Part shown: in pieces, positions 38,369 to 48,032 of the stretch | How the letters are laid out: each line of letters starts with the position of its first letter | Position numbering within the stretch: position 1 is the first letter of the stretch | DNA from: Roseicitreum antarcticum | Lineage (GTDB): Bacteria > Pseudomonadota > Alphaproteobacteria > Rhodobacterales > Rhodobacteraceae | Assembly: GCF_014681765.1 (NCBI RefSeq) | Contig: NZ_CP061498.1 | Coordinates: 3,175,501 to 3,239,500, forward strand | Reading direction: 5' to 3' | Length of the DNA: 64,000 nt | Program-made: the position numbers and the translations under genes | The notes under the pieces: model-generated | Database searches by the model: none | What the model saw: the letters and a program-made list of their open reading frames with translations, nothing else | What the model was told of the DNA's origin: nothing

Positions 38369-40627
38369 ATGAATAACGCATCAACCCCACCCGAGTCCCC
38401 GGTCGAACCCCCCGCTGTCGCACAGGCGCCGGGCGCGGGTCGCCCTTTGATTGCCGACTTTTTGGCGGCTGATTTCCCCGAACCCGTCACGCTGGAAGGA
38501 TTCGATCCCGAAAGCCCGGCGCGGTTTCTGAACCGAGAACTGTCTTGGCTGACCTTCAATTGGCGCGTGCTGGATGAGGCGCGTAATCCCCGTGTGCCGC
38601 TGCTGGAACGGGTGCGCTTCTTGTCGATCTCGGCCGCAAACCTTGATGAGTTCTACACGGTGCGCGTGGCCGGTCTGCGCGAACTGGCGCGGGCGGGCAA
38701 CACGACACCTGCCGCCGATGGGTTGAGCCCTGCGCAGCAACTGTTGCTGATCAATGAGGACGCCCGCCGCCTGATGGACGCCCAGCAGTCAGTGTGGATC
38801 GAATTGCGCGGCGCGATGCAGGAACGCGGCATCACCATCCTCAGCCGCGAAGACTTGACCGAGGAAGACGCCAAGGTCGTGCATGACACGTTCTTCAGCA
38901 ATGTGTTTCCCGTGTTGTCGCCGCTTGCGATCGACCCGGCGCATCCCTTCCCGTTCATCCCCAACACCGGCTATTGCCTGGCGCTGCAACTGGAGCATAC
39001 CAGCAGCGGGCGAAAGCTGAACGCGCTGCTGCCCGTGCCCCAGCAGATCGACCGTTTCGTGTCCATGCCCGCGCCGGTTGGCGAGGCGCGGTTCTTGCCG
39101 CTGGAAGAAATGTTGCTGGCCAAGCTTCACAACCTCTTTCCCGGCTACCGGATGGAATCCTCCTGCAGCTTCCGCGTGTTGCGCGACAGTGATCTGGAGC
39201 TTGAGGAAGAGGCTGAGGATCTGGTTCGCGAATTTGAGGTCGCGCTGAAGCGCCGCCGCCGCGGCGAAGTGGTACGCATGAAGCTGTCGGCAGGTGCGCC
39301 GGCCGCCCTTCGCCACCTGATCATGGAAGAACTGCATTTGACCGCCGATGAGGTGATCGAGGTCAGGGGTATCATGGGCGTGGCTGATCTGAAGGAATTG
39401 GTGCTGGATGAGCGGCGTGACCTTTTGTGGCCCAGCTTCGTGCCCCGGGTGCCAGAACGCGTGCAGGACCACGACGGCAACATGTTCGCCGCCATCAAGC
39501 AAAAGGACATGCTGCTGCACCACCCGTATGAGACCTTCGATATGGTCGTGCGGTTCCTGGAACAGGCGGCGCGTGACCCCAACGTGCTGGCGATCAAGCA
39601 GACGCTTTACCGCACCTCGCGTGACAGCCCGATCGTCGCGGCGCTGTGCGAGGCGGCCGAGGCCGGGAAATCCGTGACAGCCTTTGTCGAACTCAAGGCC
39701 CGCTTCGATGAGGCCGCAAATATCCGGCAGTCGCGTCGGCTGGAGCGCGCCGGGGCGCATGTCGTCTATGGCTTCATTCACTACAAGACTCATGCGAAAA
39801 TCAGCGCCGTCGTGCGGCGGGAAGGTGACAAGCTGGTGACCTATACCCATTTCGGGACCGGCAACTACCACCCGATCACGGCGCGGATCTATACCGATAT
39901 GTCGCTGTTCACCTGTGATCCGGCGCTTGGCCGCGACGCGACGCGGGTGTTCAACTACCTGTCAGGCTATGCCGAGCCCGAGCAGTTGGAAAACCTCTCG
40001 ATCTCGCCCCTAACGCTGAAACAATCCCTTCTGGACATGATCGACGCCGAGGCGACGCATGCCCGCGCGGGCCGTCCGGCGGAAATCTGGGCAAAGATGA
40101 ACTCGGTCATCGACCCTGACGTGATCGACGCGCTTTATGCCGCGTCCAAGGCGGGGGTTCGGATCAGCCTCGTGATCCGTGGCATCTGCGGCCTGCGTCC
40201 GGGCATCAAGGGCCTGTCTGAGAATATTCGCATCAAATCGGTCGTGGGCCGGTATCTGGAACATTCGCGCATCGTGTGCTTTGGCAATGGGCATGGGCTG
40301 CCCTCTCCGGAAGCGCGGGTGTTCATCAGTTCGGCAGACTGGATGGGCCGCAACCTGCTGCGTAGGGTCGAAACGCTGGTTGAGATCAACAACCCCACGG
40401 TGAAGGCGCAGATTGTCGAACAGGTCATGGCGGCGAATCTTGCCGATGAGGCGCAAAGCTGGGTGCTGCACCCCGATGGCACCTCCACGCGTGAGGTGTT
40501 GCCGGTGACCGAAGGGGGGCGTGTGCCGTTCAACTGTCATCGCTTCTTCATGGAAAACCCGTCACTATCGGGCCGTGGATCGGCGGGGGCGGCCGATGTG
40601 CCAGTTCTGGCGCATGACCCGGACTGA
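38369..40627 (+). CDS. ppk: Polyphosphate kinase 1
   Basis: A 752-residue enzyme that reversibly forms inorganic polyphosphate from ATP. N-terminal FLNRELSWLTFNWRVLDEA; the catalytic histidine is likely His475 in YKTHAKISAVVRR, followed by YTHFGTGNYHPITARIYTD. C-terminal PLD-like domain is complete. ATG at 38369 is preferred over TTG 38348; both lack a strong ribosome site. It is followed 73 bp later by ppx, its degradative partner. Confidence 0.95.
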   Translation: MNNASTPPESPVEPPAVAQAPGAGRPLIADFLAADFPEPVTLEGFDPESPARFLNRELSWLTFNWRVLDEARNPRVPLLERVRFLSISAANLDEFYTVRVAGLRELARAGNTTPAADGLSPAQQLLLINEDARRLMDAQQSVWIELRGAMQERGITILSREDLTEEDAKVVHDTFFSNVFPVLSPLAIDPAHPFPFIPNTGYCLALQLEHTSSGRKLNALLPVPQQIDRFVSMPAPVGEARFLPLEEMLLAKLHNLFPGYRMESSCSFRVLRDSDLELEEEAEDLVREFEVALKRRRRGEVVRMKLSAGAPAALRHLIMEELHLTADEVIEVRGIMGVADLKELVLDERRDLLWPSFVPRVPERVQDHDGNMFAAIKQKDMLLHHPYETFDMVVRFLEQAARDPNVLAIKQTLYRTSRDSPIVAALCEAAEAGKSVTAFVELKARFDEAANIRQSRRLERAGAHVVYGFIHYKTHAKISAVVRREGDKLVTYTHFGTGNYHPITARIYTDMSLFTCDPALGRDATRVFNYLSGYAEPEQLENLSISPLTLKQSLLDMIDAEATHARAGRPAEIWAKMNSVIDPDVIDALYAASKAGVRISLVIRGICGLRPGIKGLSENIRIKSVVGRYLEHSRIVCFGNGHGLPSPEARVFISSADWMGRNLLRRVETLVEINNPTVKAQIVEQVMAANLADEAQSWVLHPDGTSTREVLPVTEGGRVPFNCHRFFMENPSLSGRGSAGAADVPVLAHDPD

Positions 40628-40700
40628 CCTGCGGCACAACGCGGGGCGGATTTGCAAAGTGTTTGATTGACCTCGGCTGTCGGTCTGGGGATATAGGGGC

Positions 40701-42380
40701 ATGATGGTTACTCCGGAGACCCCAATGGATGGACCTGCCTTGGATGACGGATCGCACGGTCCGGCACGCAGCACGCCAAACGCGTCACGGGCGGGCGCCC
40801 CTAAGTCAGCGACCGCATTTTTTGAGCGCCCGCTGTTCAACGACCCCGCGATTCGGGCGCTGGAACAGGTTGGCGTGATTGATGTCGGCTCAAACTCGGT
40901 CCGGATGGTGGTGTTCGACGGCGCGGCGCGCAGCCCGGCCTATTTCTTCAACGAAAAGGTGCTCTGCGGTCTGGGCCGTGGTCTCGCCACCACCGGCGCG
41001 CTGAACCCTGAAGGCCGAGTGCGCGCCATGGCGGCGATCCGGCGCTTTACCCTGCTGGCCAAGGGCATGAACCTGCAAAACCTCACCATGGTGGCCACCG
41101 CAGCGATGCGCGAGGCAACCGATGGCCCCGCCTTTCAGGCTGAGGTCGAGGCCGCGACCAAGCTGCGCATGCTGGTTATCGATGGCACCGAAGAGGCGCG
41201 GCTGTCAGCCCAAGGCGTGCTGACGGGCTGGCCCGAGGCTGCGGGGCTGGTCTGCGACATCGGCGGATCTTCAATGGAACTGGCCGAGATCAGCGAAGGC
41301 ACCGTGCATCGCTGCGTGACATCGCCCTTGGGCCCGTTCCGGTTGCAGCAAGTCAAGGGCGGCAAGAAAGGCATGAAGACCCATGTCAGCAATATCCTGA
41401 AGGACCTGCGCGAACAGATAGGCACCCATTACGACGCGCTTTATCTGGTGGGCGGTTCCTGGCGTGCCTTGGCGCGGCTGGACATGGAGCGGCGCGGCTA
41501 TCCGCTGACCGTCTTGCACGAATATGAAATGACGCCAAAGTCGATCCGCAAAACACTCGACTGGATCGCGGACAACGACCTGAAAGCCCTGCGCGCCGCG
41601 ACCAGTATTTCTGCCGAGCGCATCAGCCTTGTCCCCTTGGCGGCGGTGGTGCTGCGGCAGATGCTGGCGGTGTTCCGGCCCCGGCATATCTACATTTCCA
41701 GCTACGGTATCCGTGAGGGGATCTTGTATGACCAGATGCCCGATGTTCTGCGCAGCCGCGACCCACTGATCGAGGCCTGCCGCTTTTCGGAACATACAAA
41801 CGCCCGTATGCCAGGGTTCGGTCGCAAGCTGTTCAACTTCTTGCTGCCACTTTATAAATCCGCACCCACGGCGAAACTGCGGCTGATGAAGGCCGCTTGT
41901 CTGTTGCATGACGTGAACTGGCGCGCGCATCCGGATTACCGGGCGCAGGCTTGCTTTGACACCGCAACCCGCGCCAATCTGGGCGGGTTGGACCATAAGG
42001 GCCGCATCTATCTGGGGCTGGCGCTGATGTACCGCTACAAGACCAGCGGGATCGAGGACCGTATGGTCGCGGTGTCCAAACTGCTGAGCGATGACGAAAT
42101 TCGTGAGGCGCAGATGCTGGGTCGTGCAATGCGGTTCGGGGCGATGTTCTCGATGGACGGGCCAGAAAATGCTGGGGAACTGCGGTTTTTCCCAAAGAAA
42201 CGCGTGCTGGAACTGGTCCTGCGTCCTCAGACCCAGGCGTTGTTCAGCGAGGTGGCAGAAGCTCGGTTCTCGTCCCTTGCCAAGGTGCTTGATGTTAAGA
42301 CCATCGTGCGCGTCTCGCGCAACTACAGTTCCAGCGGCGCTTCGGGTTCGGGGGGCGAGGGGGGGGCGGGGTCTTCCTGA
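40701..42380 (+). CDS. ppx: Exopolyphosphatase (Ppx/GppA family)
   Basis: A 559-residue enzyme removing terminal phosphate from polyphosphate. ASKHA-type motifs: GVIDVGSNSVRMVVFDG (about 57-73), VATAAMREA and CDIGGSSMELAE (about 189-200). The C-terminal half is the HD-like domain typical of longer Ppx proteins (KAACLLHDVNW, with metal ligands H and D). ATGATG start with a weak site. The 3' end overlaps the convergent gene at 42323. Confidence 0.93.
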   Translation: MMVTPETPMDGPALDDGSHGPARSTPNASRAGAPKSATAFFERPLFNDPAIRALEQVGVIDVGSNSVRMVVFDGAARSPAYFFNEKVLCGLGRGLATTGALNPEGRVRAMAAIRRFTLLAKGMNLQNLTMVATAAMREATDGPAFQAEVEAATKLRMLVIDGTEEARLSAQGVLTGWPEAAGLVCDIGGSSMELAEISEGTVHRCVTSPLGPFRLQQVKGGKKGMKTHVSNILKDLREQIGTHYDALYLVGGSWRALARLDMERRGYPLTVLHEYEMTPKSIRKTLDWIADNDLKALRAATSISAERISLVPLAAVVLRQMLAVFRPRHIYISSYGIREGILYDQMPDVLRSRDPLIEACRFSEHTNARMPGFGRKLFNFLLPLYKSAPTAKLRLMKAACLLHDVNWRAHPDYRAQACFDTATRANLGGLDHKGRIYLGLALMYRYKTSGIEDRMVAVSKLLSDDEIREAQMLGRAMRFGAMFSMDGPENAGELRFFPKKRVLELVLRPQTQALFSEVAEARFSSLAKVLDVKTIVRVSRNYSSSGASGSGGEGGAGSS

Positions 42381-42676
42381 TCCTCCGGCGCCTCGGCCAC
42401 GGGTTTGCGGCGGAGCAGGATGTCGCCATTCGGCAAGACCTCTGGCGGGTAATACCCGGGCAGATTTGCGACCATTTCAGACAGGCGGTCCAGTAGCGGC
42501 TCGATGTCTTGCACCGCCGGTTCCATTTCTTGCATGAACAATTCCAGCAAAGCGCCCGCGCCATCGCGCAACTGATTCAGCGAATCTTCCAGTGTTGGCG
42601 CTTGCGCGTCGTCTGTCTGCGCGATCGCAGGCAGGGGCAGCAGCAGCGACAAGGCAAGGATCACGGTTTTCATCAT
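42323..42676 (-). CDS. Small secreted protein, function unknown
   Basis: A 117-residue protein with a signal peptide (MMKTVILALSLLLPLPAIAQ), an amphipathic helical middle (LEDSLNQLRDGAGALLELFMQEM) and an acidic, Pro-rich tail (EDQEDPAPPSPPEPEAPLEL). The start can be 42676 or 42673. Its 3' end overlaps the last 58 bp of ppx on the opposite strand. I recognise no defined family. Confidence 0.65.
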   Translation of the reverse strand: MMKTVILALSLLLPLPAIAQTDDAQAPTLEDSLNQLRDGAGALLELFMQEMEPAVQDIEPLLDRLSEMVANLPGYYPPEVLPNGDILLRRKPVAEAPEDQEDPAPPSPPEPEAPLEL

Positions 42677-42724
42677 GTCATCCTATCCGAATGTGTGCCG
42701 CGATAGCCATATGTTCCGCGTGCA

Positions 42725-43408
42725 TTACGCAGCGCGCGCGGCTGAAATTTCTTCCCACGCCCGGTTCAGCGATACCAGCCGTTCAGAGGCCAGCTTGATC
42801 GCCTCGGGTGGTACGCCGCGCGCGGCCATGCGGTCAGGGTGGGTTTCGCGCACCGCCGTCTTGTACTTGGCCCGGATCTGATCCAGCGGCGTTTCGGGCG
42901 TGACCTCCAGCACGACGTAGGGGTCAGGCGGGCTGTCGGGAACGTACCGGGCGCGCAGGCACGCGAAGCTGCGCGGACTCAACCCGAAAATTCGTGCGAC
43001 TTCGGACAGGAAAGCGTCTTCCTGTGCGTGATAGGCACCGTCGGCCACGGCGATATGCAGCAGGCCTTCCATGAGGTCCACCAGCACCGGATCGCCGGGC
43101 CGGAACATCGCCGCAATCTTGCGGGCATAGGCGTCAAACCCCGCGATATCCTGCCGGGCCAGATTAAAGATGCGGGCCGCACTTGCCTCTTCCGAGGGCG
43201 GTATGATGAACACGCTGCGGAAGGCCGCGACCTCGTTCCGGCTTACATGGCCGTCTGCCTTGGCCATCTTTGCCCCGAGCGCGATCACCGCGATGGTAAA
43301 CGCGACCGAACGTTCCGGCGGCGTGCGCAGCCGGTCGAACAGCGTGCTCAGGCTTTCGCCTTTGGCCAGCGCGGACAGCGCGGCGGATATGCGGGTCCAG
43401 ATCGACAT
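42725..43408 (-). CDS. DjlA-like co-chaperone with TerB-like and J domains
   Basis: A 227-residue protein. Residues about 25-140 form a helical TerB-like domain (AKMAKADGHVSRNEVAAFR and AVADGAYHAQEDAFLSEVARIF are its two acidic metal-site-like repeats). Residues about 155-227 are a J domain with the HPD motif in KYKTAVRETHPDRMAARGVP, so it should stimulate a DnaK partner. Unlike E. coli DjlA there is no clear N-terminal membrane span. ATG at 43408 chosen; the longer frame extends into the upstream gap without a ribosome site. Confidence 0.82.
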   Translation of the reverse strand: MSIWTRISAALSALAKGESLSTLFDRLRTPPERSVAFTIAVIALGAKMAKADGHVSRNEVAAFRSVFIIPPSEEASAARIFNLARQDIAGFDAYARKIAAMFRPGDPVLVDLMEGLLHIAVADGAYHAQEDAFLSEVARIFGLSPRSFACLRARYVPDSPPDPYVVLEVTPETPLDQIRAKYKTAVRETHPDRMAARGVPPEAIKLASERLVSLNRAWEEISAARAA

Positions 43409-43534
43409 GGGTGAAGAATACCAGAAAATTTTCCCGTTTACATGGCAAAGCGTGACGCTCAAGATCATTTGCACGGTACGAATACAACGGTTCCGGGGGT
43501 GACAACGTTCCGTCGGAGTGCGCGCAATAGCAGA

Positions 43535-44062
43535 TCAGAGGAATTTTTGCATCAAGACAAGATCCAGCCACAGCCCTGCCTTGCGCCCCACCTGCGGTAC
43601 CGTTGCGACTGTCGCATAGCCTAAGGCCGCGTGAAACGCCACGCCATCCGGGTTTGCGCCGCTGACGCCTGCAATCATGCAATGCACGCCGCGACTCCGC
43701 GCGTGATCTTCAACCGCCTGCATCAAACCCCGCCCGAAACCGCGCCCGCAGGCGGCAGGGTGCAGGGCGATGCTGTGCTCCATGGCGTGGGCATAGCCTA
43801 ACCCCGCGCGAAACTGCCCATAAAGTGCAAAGCCCAAAATGCCCGTGGCATCTGCGGCGACGAAGAACGCGTGCCCCTCTGCCTGTTTTTGCCGGATGGT
43901 CGCGAGGATATCCGCCGGAGTCTTTTCGGTCGGGCTGAAGGTTACAAGCGTGTCGCGGATCACCGGGTTCCAGATCGCCGCAATTGCGGTGCAATCAGCC
44001 TCAGTGGCCGGGCGCAGGGTAGAAATCGCCAGATCAGGCACGCGCAGCGTATTCTCATCCAT
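43535..44062 (-). CDS. GNAT-family N-acetyltransferase (phosphinothricin acetyltransferase-like)
   Basis: A 175-residue acetyl-CoA-dependent acetyltransferase. The acetyl-CoA loop is in HPAACGRGFGRGLMQAVEDHARSRG, about residues 104-128, and the C-terminal GVHCMIAGVSGANPDGVAFHAALGY matches the PAT/Pat-like subgroup (N-acetylation of small amines or amino acids). ATG at 44062 has AGGA upstream. Substrate unknown. Confidence 0.82.
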   Translation of the reverse strand: MDENTLRVPDLAISTLRPATEADCTAIAAIWNPVIRDTLVTFSPTEKTPADILATIRQKQAEGHAFFVAADATGILGFALYGQFRAGLGYAHAMEHSIALHPAACGRGFGRGLMQAVEDHARSRGVHCMIAGVSGANPDGVAFHAALGYATVATVPQVGRKAGLWLDLVLMQKFL

Positions 44063-44190
44063 GGCTGGGTCCTGTGCATGTGCCGCTGCAAGCATCCACG
44101 CATCGGCGGCGGGAAACGCGCTGTGCGCGCCGAGATTTCGTTTCGACCATCATCCCCGTAACGCCTCGCTGCATTCGCGCCATTTTGTCA

Positions 44191-44224
44191 GTAAAAATAA
44201 CACCTCCCGACAAGGCCGGGGGTG
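44191..44224 (-). terminator. Terminator after the secreted-protein gene
   Basis: On the minus strand CACCCCCG / CGGGAGGTG with loop GCCTTGT (one bulged base) is followed by TTATTTTTAC, a good U tract. It lies about 90 bp past the stop at 44317. Confidence 0.75.
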
Positions 44225-44316
44225 ATGATGTACGGCATATCCTTCTGGACGCGCCTGCAACCCGTCGCGTGCTGGCGGCGCAAAGCTAGGCCTGCGCCGC
44301 CCAACCTCTGTCCACC

Positions 44317-44790
44317 TCAGAAGGTTTCGACGATCAGTTGCGCGTCGCAATAATCGCCATTATAGGTGCCGATCCAGACATCGTAGATCCCGTCGCCACT
44401 GGGCCGTGTCAGCCGGATCTTGGCGTCGGCATTGCCGTTGTCGTCATCGTCGAAATACCAGTTCGCGCCCGCCGTGTTGATCAGCAACACCGTATCGCAG
44501 CTGCTCACGGTGCGAAATTCCAGCTCATACCCGGCCACCCCGCGCACGGTGATCGAAAAATCCGGCTTTGAAATGACGAAGCCCGGCATCGCGCCATTCC
44601 AGGTGGGGGAGCGGATGCGGCACCGCTCCAGATTGGTATCGCCGCCTGCCACAACGGAGAAACTCCGAGGGGTATAAAGCTGGTCGCCGGTCACTTCATA
44701 GGTTTCGTTGCCCCACAGAGTATAATCCGGGCACGCGAGTGCAGAAGACGCGCTGACAAAAAGTGCCGCAACGGCAATCGTTAACTTCAT
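44317..44790 (-). CDS. Secreted beta-rich protein, function unknown
   Basis: A 157-residue protein with a signal peptide (MKLTIAVAALFVSASSALA) and four Cys residues in the mature part that could form disulfides. The second half (ISITVRGVAGYELEFRTV-like and DGIYDVWIGTYNGDYCDAQLIVETF) looks like a beta-sandwich similar to PPC-type domains. GAGAGGAAAG precedes the ATG. Ends at a good terminator. Family uncertain. Confidence 0.75.
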   Translation of the reverse strand: MKLTIAVAALFVSASSALACPDYTLWGNETYEVTGDQLYTPRSFSVVAGGDTNLERCRIRSPTWNGAMPGFVISKPDFSITVRGVAGYELEFRTVSSCDTVLLINTAGANWYFDDDDNGNADAKIRLTRPSGDGIYDVWIGTYNGDYCDAQLIVETF

Positions 44791-44907
44791 TTTTCTTTCC
44801 TCTCAATAACCACCAATAGGATTATGGAGGAGTCGTTTACAAATCAATAAATGTTTGCAGGGTCGTCGTGTGCACGGCGATCCGTTCAGCCGCGCCGTGC
44901 AAGCGGC

Positions 44908-47040
44908 TTACCCCGCCTGCCGCTCGCGGATCATGCGCAGGATTTCACTGGCGGCGGCCGGGATGTTGGTGCCGGGGCCGAAGATCGCCCGGACGCCCGC
45001 GTCATAGAGGAACTGGTAGTCCTGTTGCGGTATGACGCCGCCGCAGATCACCATGATATCATCCGCCCCGGCCGCCCGCAGTGCTTGCACCAGTTTTGGG
45101 GCCAGGGTCTTGTGCCCGGCCGCCTGGCTGGAGATACCGATGACATGCACATCGTTGTCGATGGCGTCCTGTGCGGCCTCTTCCGGGGTCTGGAACAGCG
45201 GGCCTACATCGACATCGAATCCGATATCGGCGAATGCCGTGGCAATGACCTTTGCGCCGCGGTCATGGCCGTCCTGGCCCATCTTCACCACCAGCATGCG
45301 GGGGCGGCGGCCTTCGGCCTCGGCGAACGCTTCGACATCGGCCTGAATTGCGGCAAAGCCGTCGTCGCCCGCGTACGCCGCACCATAGACGCCCGCCAAC
45401 GTCTTGACCTCGGCCCGGTGGCGGCCAAAGACCGTCTCCATCGCCATGCTGATCTCGCCCACTGTGGCGCGGGCGCGGGCGGCATCGACGGCGGCCTCCA
45501 ACAGGTTGCCGCCGTCGCGGGCGCGGCGGGTAAGTTCCGCCAACGCCGCGTCGCAGGCCTGCTGGTCGCGGCTGGCGCGGATGCGGGCAAGGGCTTCGAT
45601 CTGGCCCTGGCGCACCGCTTCATTGTCTATGTCCAGAATGTCGATCGGGTCTTCCACGTCCTTGCGGTACTTGTTCACGCCGACGATCACCTCGGTCGCG
45701 CGGTCGATATTGGCCTGACGGCGGGCCGCTGTTTCCTCGATCCGCAACTTTGGCATGCCGCTGGCCACGGCCTTCGTCATGCCGCCAAGTTCCTCGACTT
45801 CCTCGATCAGAGCCCAGGCGGCATCGGCCAGATCCGCGGTCAGCTTCTCGACATAATATGAGCCTGCCAGCGGATCGACGACCTTCGTCACCCCGGTTTC
45901 TTCTTGCAAGATCAACTGCGTGTTGCGTGCGATCCGGGCCGAGAATTCGGTCGGCAGGGCGATGGCTTCGTCCAACGCATTGGTGTGCAGGCTTTGGGTG
46001 CCGCCCAGAACCGCGCTCATCGCCTCGTATGCGGTGCGGATCACATTATTGTAGGGGTCCTGTTCGGTCAGCGAAACGCCAGAGGTCTGGCAATGCGTCC
46101 GCAGCATCGAGGATTTTGGGTCTTTCGGTTCAAACTCGGCCATGATGCGCGACCACAGCAGCCGGGCGGCACGCAGCTTCGCGGCCTCCATGAAGAAATT
46201 CATGCCGATCGCGAAAAAGAACGACAGCCGCCCAGCAAAGGCATCCACATCCATGCCGCGCGCAATCGCGGTGCGTACATATTCGCGCCCGTCGGCCAGC
46301 GTGAAGGCCAGTTCCTGCACCAGGTTCGCGCCAGCTTCCTGCATGTGGTAGCCCGAGATCGAGATCGAGTTGAATTTCGGCATCTCTGCGCAGGTGTATT
46401 CGATAATATCCGCGATGATCCGCATGCTGGGTTCCGGCGGATAAACATAGGTGTTGCGCACCATGAATTCTTTCAGAATATCGTTCTGAATGGTGCCTGA
46501 CAGCAGCTTGCGGTCCACGCCCTGTTCTTCGCCCGTTACGATGAAATTTGCCAGGATGGGGATGACCGCGCCGTTCATCGTCATGGAAACGCTGACTTTT
46601 TCCAGCGGGATGCCGTTGAACAGGATTTTCATGTCCTCGACACTGTCGATGGCGACCCCGGCCTTGCCCACATCGCCCTCGACCCTCGGGTGGTCGCTGT
46701 CATAGCCGCGATGGGTGGCCAGATCGAAAGCGACCGATACGCCCTGTTGCCCGGCGGCCAGCGCCTTGCGATAGAAGGCGTTTGATGCCTCGGCGGTAGA
46801 GAAGCCCGCGTACTGGCGGATGGTCCAGGGTCGGCCCGTGTACATGGTGGCGCGCACACCCCGGGTGTAGGGGGCGCGGCCGGGGATTTCATCGAGATGC
46901 GGCAGTCCCGCCACATCTTCGGCCATGTAGACCGGCTGCACGGGGATGCCTTCCAGCGTGTCCCAGGTCAACGCTTCGACCGGCTTGCCGCGCAGTTCCT
47001 TGGCGGCCAGCGCTTCCCATTCGGATTTTCTGTCGCTCAT
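44908..47040 (-). CDS. scpA: Methylmalonyl-CoA mutase (single-chain)
   Basis: A 710-residue adenosylcobalamin enzyme interconverting (R)-methylmalonyl-CoA and succinyl-CoA. N-terminal TIM barrel with [19 protein letters not shown] and [17 protein letters not shown]-terminal B12 domain with GQDGHDRG, where His592 would be the lower axial cobalt ligand. Length matches the large, catalytic chain. Last step of propionyl-CoA assimilation begun by PccAB encoded nearby; no epimerase or MeaB gene is visible in the window. Confidence 0.96.
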   Translation of the reverse strand: MSDRKSEWEALAAKELRGKPVEALTWDTLEGIPVQPVYMAEDVAGLPHLDEIPGRAPYTRGVRATMYTGRPWTIRQYAGFSTAEASNAFYRKALAAGQQGVSVAFDLATHRGYDSDHPRVEGDVGKAGVAIDSVEDMKILFNGIPLEKVSVSMTMNGAVIPILANFIVTGEEQGVDRKLLSGTIQNDILKEFMVRNTYVYPPEPSMRIIADIIEYTCAEMPKFNSISISGYHMQEAGANLVQELAFTLADGREYVRTAIARGMDVDAFAGRLSFFFAIGMNFFMEAAKLRAARLLWSRIMAEFEPKDPKSSMLRTHCQTSGVSLTEQDPYNNVIRTAYEAMSAVLGGTQSLHTNALDEAIALPTEFSARIARNTQLILQEETGVTKVVDPLAGSYYVEKLTADLADAAWALIEEVEELGGMTKAVASGMPKLRIEETAARRQANIDRATEVIVGVNKYRKDVEDPIDILDIDNEAVRQGQIEALARIRASRDQQACDAALAELTRRARDGGNLLEAAVDAARARATVGEISMAMETVFGRHRAEVKTLAGVYGAAYAGDDGFAAIQADVEAFAEAEGRRPRMLVVKMGQDGHDRGAKVIATAFADIGFDVDVGPLFQTPEEAAQDAIDNDVHVIGISSQAAGHKTLAPKLVQALRAAGADDIMVICGGVIPQQDYQFLYDAGVRAIFGPGTNIPAAASEILRMIRERQAG

Positions 47041-47142
47041 CGCGTGATCCTTTCGTTTTGCACGGGGCGCAGGCGTGAAACGTCACACCGCGCGGATGTT
47101 TTTTCCGCAAGAACCCCTATATGCAGTTCATATGGAGGCCGC

Positions 47143-47634
47143 ATGAAATCGTTTCTGACACTCGCTCTCGCTGCATTGTTACCCTGCGCCGTCTGGGCGA
47201 CCGATACGGCGGTCCAGACGCCCGCCGATCCCATGGCCGAGGCCGCGGTTGAAGACGCGTCGGATGAACTCTTGATCGTCGACGCGGCGGACGTGGTGCC
47301 CGATGATATGCTATGGGATAAACGGCTGCTGGTGATCTTCGCCAACACGCCGAACGATCCCATGTTTCGGCAGCAGATTTCGCTGCTGGAAACCCGTGCG
47401 GAGGACCTGCATGAGCGTGATGTGGTCGTGGCGCTGGATACCGACCCCGCAACGATGAGCGCATTGCGCACCCGCCTGCGCCCGCGCGGCTTCATGCTGG
47501 CCATCATCGGCAAGGATGGAGAGATCAAGCACCGCAAGCCCAGCCCCTGGGATACGCGTGAAATACTGCAGGCCATCGACAAATTCCCGCTGCGGCGGCA
47601 GGAAATGCTGGATCGCAGGCCGGCCGGCCGGTAG
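47143..47634 (+). CDS. Secreted DUF4174-type protein
   Basis: A 163-residue protein with a signal peptide (SFLTLALAALLPCAVWA). The C-terminal region (LWDKRLLVIFANTPNDPMFRQQ ... LAIIGKDGEIKHRKPSPWDTREILQAID) is a thioredoxin-like DUF4174 domain lacking an obvious CXXC. ATG 47143 has GGAGG six bases upstream. It faces mcm divergently and converges with the small membrane protein at 47654. Function unknown; perhaps a periplasmic redox-fold protein. Confidence 0.75.
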   Translation: MKSFLTLALAALLPCAVWATDTAVQTPADPMAEAAVEDASDELLIVDAADVVPDDMLWDKRLLVIFANTPNDPMFRQQISLLETRAEDLHERDVVVALDTDPATMSALRTRLRPRGFMLAIIGKDGEIKHRKPSPWDTREILQAIDKFPLRRQEMLDRRPAGR

Positions 47635-47653
47635 TTCAGGGGCAAGGCGCGGC

Positions 47654-48031
47654 TCATCTGAAATACCCGGCAGCCTCGGCTCGCGCTGCGATCAGCCACC
47701 AGCCGGGGCCGAATACCCCCGCCAGCCAGAAGACGACGGCGACGTTCGCATCCAGCAGGCCAAAGTTCACCGCGGCCGCCATTATGGTGCCCAGCCCATA
47801 GACCAGCCCACCGCCGACGAACAGGAAATCCGTGCCAAGCCGGATGCGGCTGATCAGGGGGAACAGCGCGTGAAACACCGCCATCCCGCAGAGCGGCGGC
47901 AGAAAGAGCAACAGCCATTGTCCGCCCGCGATGTCGGCAAGCAGGATCGACAAGGTGACCCAGGCGGCGATCAGCGCCAGCATGAAGATGCCTGCATAGA
48001 TCAGGAACAGCCGCAGTTGACCCTTTGGCAT
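47654..48031 (-). CDS. Small integral membrane protein
   Basis: A 125-residue protein with about four hydrophobic segments (LRLFLIYAGIFMLALIAAWV, WLLLFLPPLCGMAVF, FLFVGGGLVYGLGTIMAA, VAVVFWLAGVFGPGWW). ATG begins one base after the pccA stop (TGAcATG), so coupled to pccA; the two may share function or only transcription. No family recognised. Confidence 0.72.
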   Translation of the reverse strand: MPKGQLRLFLIYAGIFMLALIAAWVTLSILLADIAGGQWLLLFLPPLCGMAVFHALFPLISRIRLGTDFLFVGGGLVYGLGTIMAAAVNFGLLDANVAVVFWLAGVFGPGWWLIAARAEAAGYFR

Positions 48032-48032
48032 G

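Noticed and set aside
38789-39871. 360-residue minus-strand ORF over ppk
   Set aside because: Antisense to ppk core including its catalytic His region; no domain.
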